A stretch of DNA of 64,000 nt from an uncultured Luminiphilus sp. (GTDB lineage: Bacteria > Pseudomonadota > Gammaproteobacteria > Pseudomonadales > Halieaceae), in NCBI GenBank assembly GCA_943787485.1, contig CALSMP010000014.1:1-64000 (forward strand). The letters are read 5' to 3'. The notes below the pieces were generated by a model. That model ran no database searches. It was given only the letters and a program-made list of their open reading frames with translations, and had not been told where the DNA came from. Numbering within the stretch: position 1 is the first letter of the stretch; every line of letters begins with the position of its first letter. Shown piece by piece: positions 57,527 to 64,000 of this stretch. Both the position numbers and the translations under genes were made by a program.

Positions 57527-58843
57527 ATGAGCAAGCAAAGAATTGCTGTCGGACTATGTGGTTTGGGTACCGTAGGTAGCGGAGTCGTCACGTTGTTTGA
57601 ACGGCATGGGGCGGCGCTAGCAACTCGGTGCGGATGTCCCGTAGAACTCACGCACATCGGGGCGCGTCGTGACAGACCGGATTGCGATACCTCGGGTTAC
57701 AACGTCAGCCGCGATATATTCGCCGTCGTTGCTGATCCGGAAATAGATATTATTGTCGAGCTCATCGGCGGAACCACCACGGCCTATGACCTCGTGGCAC
57801 AGGCGCTCGAGGCTGGCAAGCATGTGGTCACGGCGAACAAAGCCCTAATGGCGTCCCGCGGTAATGAGCTGGCGGCCCTCGCTGAGCAGAAAGGCGTGGC
57901 ACTGCGGTTTGAAGCGGCAGTGGCGGGCGGTATTCCAGTGATCAAAACCCTACGAGAGTCACTGGCAGCGAATGCTATTGATTCCATCGCCGGGATCATT
58001 AACGGCACCGGCAATTTTATATTGACCGAGATGGCCAAGGCTGGACGAGCCTTTGAAGATGTTCTTAGCGAAGCGCAGGCGCTTGGTTATGCAGAAGCGG
58101 ACCCCACTTTTGACATCGACGGGACTGACGCGGCACACAAACTCGTGATTTTGGCGACCCTGGCTTTTGGTATTCCGCTGGATATCGATGGGCCTTTTAC
58201 CGAGGGCATCAATAGCGTGGCGCCCGAAGATCTCCATTTTGCCGAGGAGCTCGGCTATGTGATCAAGCATCTGGGTATCGCCCAGCGTGTAGGGGGTCAG
58301 GTTGACCTGCGGGTTCACCCCACCTTGATTCCGAGAGACAAGCAAATTGCTACCGTCGATGGCGTATTGAACACCGTGATGGTCCGCAGCGACGCCGTCG
58401 GCGAGTTGGTTCTGGTGGGCCCGGGTGCTGGCGCGTTACCGACCGCCTCTGCGGTTTGTGGTGATGTAACTGACATCGCACAGCATGTGGCTAGGGGCAC
58501 CACCGATGCACGGCCCGTGCTGGGTTTGCCTACCCAGGCTCTCCAGAGTCTGCCTCGTGTTTCTAGGGATGATGTGCAGAGCGAATGGTATTTGCGTATG
58601 GTGGTGTCGGATCAACCCGGCGCGATGGCGGACATCACCCGGTTGTTGGGCAATGAAGGAATTAGTATTGAGTCGCTGATTCAACGCCCGCCCAAAAGTG
58701 GTGCCAAGGAAGTCAGCGTGGTGATTATCACTGATCGCGCATCAGGGTCTGGAATTCAGCGGGCGGTGGATGCGATCGAACAACTTGAGGCTTTGGCCGG
58801 ATCGATTACCATGCTCCGTGTCGAAGCATTTGAGGGCTCCTAA
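57527..58843 (+). CDS. hom: Homoserine dehydrogenase
   Basis: A 438-residue enzyme: NAD(P)-binding GLCGLGTVGSGVV, catalytic core VTANKALMA, AAVAGGIPVIKTL, NGTGNFILTEM and ADPTFDIDGTDAAHKL, and a C-terminal ACT domain (about 355-430) that would bind threonine for feedback control. It is monofunctional, without an aspartokinase domain. thrC starts at the next base after its stop. Confidence 0.95.
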   Translation: MSKQRIAVGLCGLGTVGSGVVTLFERHGAALATRCGCPVELTHIGARRDRPDCDTSGYNVSRDIFAVVADPEIDIIVELIGGTTTAYDLVAQALEAGKHVVTANKALMASRGNELAALAEQKGVALRFEAAVAGGIPVIKTLRESLAANAIDSIAGIINGTGNFILTEMAKAGRAFEDVLSEAQALGYAEADPTFDIDGTDAAHKLVILATLAFGIPLDIDGPFTEGINSVAPEDLHFAEELGYVIKHLGIAQRVGGQVDLRVHPTLIPRDKQIATVDGVLNTVMVRSDAVGELVLVGPGAGALPTASAVCGDVTDIAQHVARGTTDARPVLGLPTQALQSLPRVSRDDVQSEWYLRMVVSDQPGAMADITRLLGNEGISIESLIQRPPKSGAKEVSVVIITDRASGSGIQRAVDAIEQLEALAGSITMLRVEAFEGS

Positions 58844-60247
58844 GTGGCTATTCGCTATATCAGTACCCGGGGCCAAGCACCAGCACTTAACTTTGAGGAG
58901 GTGCTGTTAGCTGGGCTGGCGTCTGACGGGGGTCTTTATGTTCCTGAGCAATTGCCCACCTTTAGCGAAGCAAAAATTCGCAGTTTTCGATCGCTTTCCT
59001 ATCCAGAGCTCGCGTTCCAAATACTAGAACCCTTTGTGGAGGGCTCAGTAAGTGCGGATGATCTAAAAGCAATAATCGATGATACCTACGCGCAATTTCG
59101 TCATCCTGCGGTAGCGCCCTTGATACAACTCGATGATAACCAGTGGGTGCTGGAACTCTTCCATGGCCCGACACTGGCGTTTAAGGATTTCGCATTACAG
59201 CTCCTGGGACGCTTGCTTGATCATGTGCTTCAGCGCCGACAGCAGAAAGTGGTGATTATGGGAGCCACCTCGGGAGATACGGGGTCAGCGGCGATTGAGG
59301 GTTGCAAGCGTTGCAGCAACATCGACATCTTTATTTTGTATCCAAACGGTCGCGTATCTGATGTGCAGCGACGTCAAATGACGACGGTGCAGGGAGAGAC
59401 TATCCATAATCTGGCGATCGAAGGTGACTTTGATGACTGTCAGGCGATGGTCAAAGCGAGCTTTGTTGCTGAGCCGTTTCTGCCGGATGGCCGCCAGCTT
59501 GCCGCGGTTAACTCCATCAACTGGGCGCGGATTATGGCGCAGATCGTCTACTATTTTTATGCGGCGCTGCTATTAGGTGCACCCGATCGGGCGATCAACT
59601 TCTCGGTGCCGACGGGCAATTTCGGCGATATTTTTGCTGGGTACTTGGCCCGCTGCATGGGGTTGCCCATTGACCAGCTGGTGATCGCGACCAATAAAAA
59701 TGATGTGCTTCACCGCATCCTCACGTCGGGGGAATACGCGCGGCAGCAGCTTGAGAAGTCGTTGTCGCCAAGCATGGATATCACTGTTTCCTCGAATTTC
59801 GAACGCCTGATGTTTGATCTTTATGATCGAGATGCAGCGGCGATTGATCACCTGATGCGGGACTTTACTGCCGGTGCTATTCAGTTGTCCGAGGGTGCGA
59901 TGAAGCAGGCGAGAAGTCTGTTTTCGAGTCACTGTGTGTCAGATGATGATACTGCCGCCGAGATAGCCGAGGTGTGGTCTCGCTGTGGCTACTTGCTCGA
60001 CCCCCACAGCGCCATCGGCACTCGCGCGGCGAAAGCGTGTCGGCGCGAAGCGTCTCAACCTATGGTGACCTTGGCCACAGCGCACCCAGCCAAGTTTCCT
60101 GAGGCAGTGTTGCGAAGCGGTGTGGGTACCCAGCCCGAATTACCACCTCATTTGGCTGACTTGTTTGATCGCGAGGAGCGGTTTGTTGTGCTCCCCAACG
60201 ATCTGGCACGGGTGCAGGAACACATGGCGTCACGCCTCAAGGCCTAA
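58844..60247 (+). CDS. thrC: Threonine synthase
   Basis: A 467-residue PLP enzyme starting at GTG directly after the hom stop. YISTRGQAPALNFEEVLLAGLASDGGLYVPE opens as in all long-form threonine synthases (seen in two parts), the PLP lysine is in PTLAFKDFALQ, and GATSGDTGSAAIE binds phosphate. It converts O-phosphohomoserine to threonine. The homoserine kinase gene is not in the window. Confidence 0.95.
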   Translation: MAIRYISTRGQAPALNFEEVLLAGLASDGGLYVPEQLPTFSEAKIRSFRSLSYPELAFQILEPFVEGSVSADDLKAIIDDTYAQFRHPAVAPLIQLDDNQWVLELFHGPTLAFKDFALQLLGRLLDHVLQRRQQKVVIMGATSGDTGSAAIEGCKRCSNIDIFILYPNGRVSDVQRRQMTTVQGETIHNLAIEGDFDDCQAMVKASFVAEPFLPDGRQLAAVNSINWARIMAQIVYYFYAALLLGAPDRAINFSVPTGNFGDIFAGYLARCMGLPIDQLVIATNKNDVLHRILTSGEYARQQLEKSLSPSMDITVSSNFERLMFDLYDRDAAAIDHLMRDFTAGAIQLSEGAMKQARSLFSSHCVSDDDTAAEIAEVWSRCGYLLDPHSAIGTRAAKACRREASQPMVTLATAHPAKFPEAVLRSGVGTQPELPPHLADLFDREERFVVLPNDLARVQEHMASRLKA

Positions 60248-61971
60248 TGCGACCGACCCTCAAAACTCGCCACACTATTCCGTCGCGGTCCTTAGCTGCG
60301 GCCACTCTGCCCGACATCCTAAAGCGTCTTTATGCCAATCGAGGTATCACCGAGGCCTCAGACACGGACCTTTCATTGAAACACCTGTTGCCTCCGCAGC
60401 AGCTACGCGGGATCGCCGAGGCAGCCGGTCTGCTTGCGGATGCCATTGAAGGAGAGGCGCGGGTCATCATTGTGGGTGACTTTGATGCCGACGGTGCGAC
60501 CAGCGTTGCGCTAGCGGTTTCTGTGTTGCGCCAGTTGGGCTTAAAAGATGTGTCCTATTTGGTGCCCAACCGCTTTGAATTTGGCTATGGCTTGTCCCCA
60601 GAAATTGTCGCACTAGCGGCCAATCAAGAACCTGATCTGATCGTGACGGTGGACAACGGTATCTCCAGTCACGCCGGGGTGATGACTGCCCAGGGGTTTG
60701 GCATAAGCGTGCTGATTACAGATCATCACCTCCCGGGTGAAGACCTGCCCGCTGCGGATGTTATTGTTAACCCCAATCAACCGCGCTGCCACTTTCCCAG
60801 TAAAGCGCTCGCGGGCGTTGGCGTAATGTTTTATGTCCTGACAGCGCTTCGCGCCGAACTTCGCTCCCGCGGTTGGTTCGATCAGACCGGTCGCGAGCCG
60901 CCCAATATGGCTGACTCTCTCGATCTGGTGGCGCTGGGGACGGTCGCAGACGTAGTACCCTTGGATCGCAACAATCGGGTTTTGGTTGCCGGGGGGTTGG
61001 CGCGCATACGAGCCGGACGAGCGCGCCCGGGTATCGAGGCATTGCTCGAGGTTGCCGGCCGCGATGGTCGCACAATCAGCAGCGGTGATCTCGGTTTTAT
61101 TCTGGGTCCAAGACTCAATGCCGCGGGTCGGCTTGACGATATGTCTGTGGGTATCGAATGCTTATTAGCCGAGAGTCACGCCGCGGCCCGCCCTTTGGCA
61201 CAGCAGCTGCACGAACTCAATCGGGAGCGGCGGGATATTGAGGCGGACATGCAGGAGGAAGCGCAGGCGCAGATGAGCGCTCTAGCGCTTGAGCCCGCGG
61301 CCATGCCCTTTGGACTATGCGTGTACCAGCCATCATTTCACCAGGGTGTTGTCGGGATTGTTGCCAGCCGATTGCGGGAGCAGTACCACCGCCCGACCAT
61401 TGTTTTTGCAGACGCGGGCGATGGTGAGTTAAAAGGTTCGGGACGGTCGATTGAGGGCGTACACATTCGCGATGTCTTGGATTCGATCGCGGCATCTCAC
61501 CCGACCTTGATCGACAAGTTTGGCGGCCATGCCATGGCGGCAGGGTTGACCCTGCCCGCAGCGCGGCTGGGTGAATTTGAGACGGCTTTTAACGAGACTG
61601 TTGCCGCGGTACTGAGTGGTGTCCCGCCCGAACCCATCCTTGAAACCGACGGCGAGTTAGGTGCCTCGGAGCTCGCACTGGAAACGGCAGAACTGCTCGA
61701 ACGGGCCGGTCCCTGGGGGCAGCATTTTCCCGAGCCAATTTTCGAAGGGGTTTTTAGGATTCTGGAGCAGCGCCTGCTCAAAGAGCGCCACCTCAAGCTA
61801 CAGCTTGGCCATGAAGACCAGCGACTTGAAGGCATCGCCTTCAACGTCGATCTCGAGGAGTGGCCCGATCCTGGGGCGGATAAGGTGGGGCTGGTCTATC
61901 AACTTGCCGTCAATGACTTCAGGGGTGAGCGGCGTGCGCAGCTTGTCATCAGACAGCTGTGGAAGTGTTGA
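60247..61971 (+). CDS. recJ: Single-stranded-DNA exonuclease RecJ
   Basis: A 574-residue DHH-family 5'-3' exonuclease: motif I DFDADGATSVAL, the DHH in LITDHHLPGE, GTVADVVPLDRNNR, GPRLNAAGRL, and DHHA1 motifs GVVGIVASRLRE and GGHAMAAGL. The C-terminal OB fold follows. Its ATG overlaps the thrC stop by one base (TAATG). Confidence 0.95.
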   Translation: MRPTLKTRHTIPSRSLAAATLPDILKRLYANRGITEASDTDLSLKHLLPPQQLRGIAEAAGLLADAIEGEARVIIVGDFDADGATSVALAVSVLRQLGLKDVSYLVPNRFEFGYGLSPEIVALAANQEPDLIVTVDNGISSHAGVMTAQGFGISVLITDHHLPGEDLPAADVIVNPNQPRCHFPSKALAGVGVMFYVLTALRAELRSRGWFDQTGREPPNMADSLDLVALGTVADVVPLDRNNRVLVAGGLARIRAGRARPGIEALLEVAGRDGRTISSGDLGFILGPRLNAAGRLDDMSVGIECLLAESHAAARPLAQQLHELNRERRDIEADMQEEAQAQMSALALEPAAMPFGLCVYQPSFHQGVVGIVASRLREQYHRPTIVFADAGDGELKGSGRSIEGVHIRDVLDSIAASHPTLIDKFGGHAMAAGLTLPAARLGEFETAFNETVAAVLSGVPPEPILETDGELGASELALETAELLERAGPWGQHFPEPIFEGVFRILEQRLLKERHLKLQLGHEDQRLEGIAFNVDLEEWPDPGADKVGLVYQLAVNDFRGERRAQLVIRQLWKC

Positions 61972-62054
61972 TGCTGTGACCTTGTACCGTCTTGCTGGCA
62001 CCCACTGTAGAGCTTCGGTACACTCGCGCCTCGTCAATCAAAGGGTCCCTGATT

Positions 62055-63150
62055 GTGGAAGTCGCTCCCCTTACCAATCTCATTAAAGATATTCGTGCGC
62101 GCACTGACGTGCTTAGGGGGTATCTTTGACTATCCGGAGAAGAAAGATCGCCTCGCTGAGGTAGAACTCGAGCTTTCCGAGCCCAGTGTTTGGGATGACC
62201 CCGAGCGGGCGCAGGCACTTGGCCGTGAACGCGCCTCTCTAGAAGCTGTGGTTCAGACTATCGACCAGCTTGATCTTGGTGTTGCCGATGCCGATGACCT
62301 GCTGGAAATGGCGGTCGCCGAGGATGACGAGGAGACTGTGGCCGCGGTCAGCGCCGACATCGATGCCCTTGTTAAGCAGCTGGAGCTCCTCGAGTTTCGG
62401 CGTATGTTCGCCGGTGAGATGGATCCCAACAACGCCTATCTCGACGTGCAGGCGGGTTCGGGTGGAACTGAAGCGCAGGATTGGGCCGAGATGTTGCTGC
62501 GCATGTATTTGCGTTGGGGCGAGGGCAAGGGATTCAAGGCGACGATACTTGAGGCCTCCGCTGGGGAAGTGGCTGGACTTAAAAGCGCCACTGTTCAGTT
62601 TGAGGGCGAATATGCCTTCGGTTGGCTGCGAACCGAGACCGGGGTGCACCGTCTGGTCAGAAAATCGCCCTTTGATAGCGGAGGCCGCCGCCATACCTCC
62701 TTTGCGTCGATCTTCGTTTCTCCGGAAATCGATGACAATATTGATATCGAGATTAATCCCGCCGATTTGCGCGTTGACACCTATCGGTCCTCCGGCGCGG
62801 GCGGGCAGCACGTCAATACAACCGACTCGGCGGTGCGTATTACCCACGAGCCCTCGGGCATTGTGGTCAGTTGTCAGACCGAGCGCTCTCAGCATCAGAA
62901 CAAAGACAACGCCATGAAGCAGCTGCGAGCTAAACTGTATGAGATGGAAATTCTAAAGCGTAGTGCCGAGAAGCAGGCGCTGGAGGACAGCAAGGCCGAT
63001 ATAGGCTGGGGCAGCCAGATACGCTCCTATGTACTTGATGATGCGCGGATTAAGGATTTGAGAACCAGCGTGGAGACGCGCAATACCCAGGCGGTGCTGG
63101 ACGGTGATCTCGATATGTTCATCGAGGCATCTCTCAAAAAAGGCCTCTGA
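62055..63150 (+). CDS. prfB: Peptide chain release factor 2, with programmed +1 frameshift
   Basis: Translation starts at GTG 62055 and runs 24 codons ([12 protein letters not shown]... to GYL) to an in-frame TGA at 62127-62129. Just before it stands AGGGGG TAT CTT TGA C, the RF2 autoregulatory signal: an internal Shine-Dalgarno (62115-62120) three bases before the slippery CTT. A +1 shift resumes at GAC (62128), giving DYPEKKDRL and a total of about 364 residues. The SPF tripeptide (RKSPFDSG) that reads UGA/UAA and the catalytic GGQ (SGAGGQHVN) are present. Low RF2 lets the TGA pause long enough for the shift, so the factor controls its own level. lysS follows by 36 bases. Confidence 0.96.
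62112..62130 (+). promoter_or_regulatory. prfB +1 frameshift site
   Basis: CTT-AGG-GGG-TAT-CTT-TGA-C, identical in plan to the E. coli site: a purine-rich internal Shine-Dalgarno, slippery CTT, weak TGA-C stop context. Confidence 0.95.
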
Positions 63151-63186
63151 TAAGCGGCGCAAACGGCTAACAAGGTTAGAGATGCA

Positions 63187-64000
63187 ATGAACGATAGAAG
63201 TGACAATCCGGCAGATGGCGCCGTTGATGAGAACAAGCTGATCGCCGAGCGACGCGCAAAGCTTGCACGCCTGCGTGAGCAGGGTCAGGCATTTCCTAAT
63301 GATTTTCGTAAAACCGCGCAGGCGGGTTATTTACAAACGCAATTTAGCGAGGTGTCCAAAGAGTCGCTTGAGCAGGCAAACCATGAGTTCGCGGTAGCGG
63401 GCCGCCTTATCCGCAATCGTGGAGCATTTTTGTTGATTCAGGACGGTGCTGATTGTATTCAGCTGTATATCAACCGCCAAGGACTGGACGAGGAAACCCT
63501 CGAGGCACTCAAGACCTGGGATTTGGGCGATATCGTGGCGGCTAGAGGGCCCCTCCATCGGAGTGGTAAGGGCGACCTTTACATCAATATGAATGAAGCC
63601 CGGTTGCTTACCAAGGCGTTACGACCCTTGCCCGACAAATATCACGGGCTAGCGGATCAAGAAACGCGGTATCGCCAGCGCTACGTTGATCTCATCGTGA
63701 ACCCCGAGAGCCGCGAGGTCTTTCGCGTTCGTTCTGCTGTGATCAGTCGTATCCGTCAGTTTTTGGATGCCAAGGATTTCATGGAGGTCGAGACCCCCAT
63801 GCTTCATCCGATTCCCGGTGGGGCGGCCGCGAAGCCATTTGTGACCCACCACAATGCTCTGGATATGGATATGTATCTGCGCATAGCGCCTGAGCTCTAT
63901 CTCAAGCGGTTGACGGTAGGCGGCTTCGATAAGGTCTACGAGATCAACAGAAACTTTCGCAACGAAGGACTTTCCACCCGGCACAACCCCGAGTTCACCA
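63187..64000 (+). CDS. lysS: Lysine-tRNA ligase, 3' end outside the window
   Basis: The first 271 codons of a class II Lys[21 protein letters not shown], the OB-fold anticodon domain (residues about 60-150), [20 protein letters not shown] and the start of the catalytic core with motif 1 [21 protein letters not shown] and motif 2 [11 protein letters not shown]. It follows prfB, as in E. coli, with only 36 bases between, so the two are one transcript. Confidence 0.95.
   Translation, partial: MNDRSDNPADGAVDENKLIAERRAKLARLREQGQAFPNDFRKTAQAGYLQTQFSEVSKESLEQANHEFAVAGRLIRNRGAFLLIQDGADCIQLYINRQGLDEETLEALKTWDLGDIVAARGPLHRSGKGDLYINMNEARLLTKALRPLPDKYHGLADQETRYRQRYVDLIVNPESREVFRVRSAVISRIRQFLDAKDFMEVETPMLHPIPGGAAAKPFVTHHNALDMDMYLRIAPELYLKRLTVGGFDKVYEINRNFRNEGLSTRHNPEFT

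Overview
The window reads as a chromosome segment of a marine gammaproteobacterium, probably of the OM60/NOR5 (Halieaceae-like) kind. The basis is conserved gammaproteobacterial housekeeping order (thrS-infC-rpmI-rplT-pheS-pheT-ihfA-merR-tRNA-Pro; queA-tgt; ffh/rpsP-rimM-trmD-rplS; xerD-dsbC-hom-thrC-recJ-prfB-lysS), together with families common in marine members: DUF1501/DUF1800, sulfatase, a 'proteobacterial dedicated sortase' two-component pair, PhyH dioxygenase and YeeE/YedE. The genus is inference; no rRNA is present.

Layout. 1-10.3 kb is accessory: a sulfotransferase cut by the window edge, an acyltransferase, a PhyH dioxygenase, a DUF6702 protein with an M1 aminopeptidase, a WecA-like transferase lacking its N-terminus, and a DUF1800/DUF1501 pair. 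10.3-11.4 kb is nearly gene-free and holds a duplicated terminator block next to tRNA-Asn. 11.4-13.4 kb is uvrB, cut by at least a dozen indels. 13.5-20.2 kb carries a sulfatase, an arsenate-reductase-like phosphatase, the PdsR/PdsS-type two-component pair (kinase split by one frameshift) and an orphan PAS histidine kinase. 20.4-27.9 kb is the translation cluster, with infC starting at AUU. 28-38.5 kb is mixed metabolism: an amidohydrolase, a molybdenum oxidoreductase translationally coupled to a large unknown secreted protein, a methyltransferase, an isoaspartyl peptidase, DUF2237, a CBS protein and two YeeE/YedE half-transporters. 38.6-42.7 kb is a compact unit: anti-sigma factor, ECF sigma factor, secreted subtilase and outer-membrane barrel. 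Its divergent promoter region carries two matching ECF-type promoter motifs, and a long nested hairpin separates sigma from anti-sigma. 42.8-64 kb is mostly core: DUF3144, an FMN-dependent GltS-like enzyme, LysE, tRNA-Leu, queA-tgt, a CNNM/CorC protein, the CcsA-like YpjD, the SRP/ribosome cluster, xerD-dsbC, alaC-hom-thrC, recJ, prfB (with the programmed +1 frameshift) and the start of lysS.

The most system-like signal is the ECF sigma/anti-sigma/subtilase locus, whose regulatory logic can be read from the DNA. Sequence quality matters here. Besides the shredded uvrB, three genes (kinase 15.6-17.6 kb, subtilase 40.1-41.8 kb, barrel 41.8-42.7 kb) can each be repaired by changing one base in a short homopolymer, which suggests base-calling or assembly error as much as true decay.
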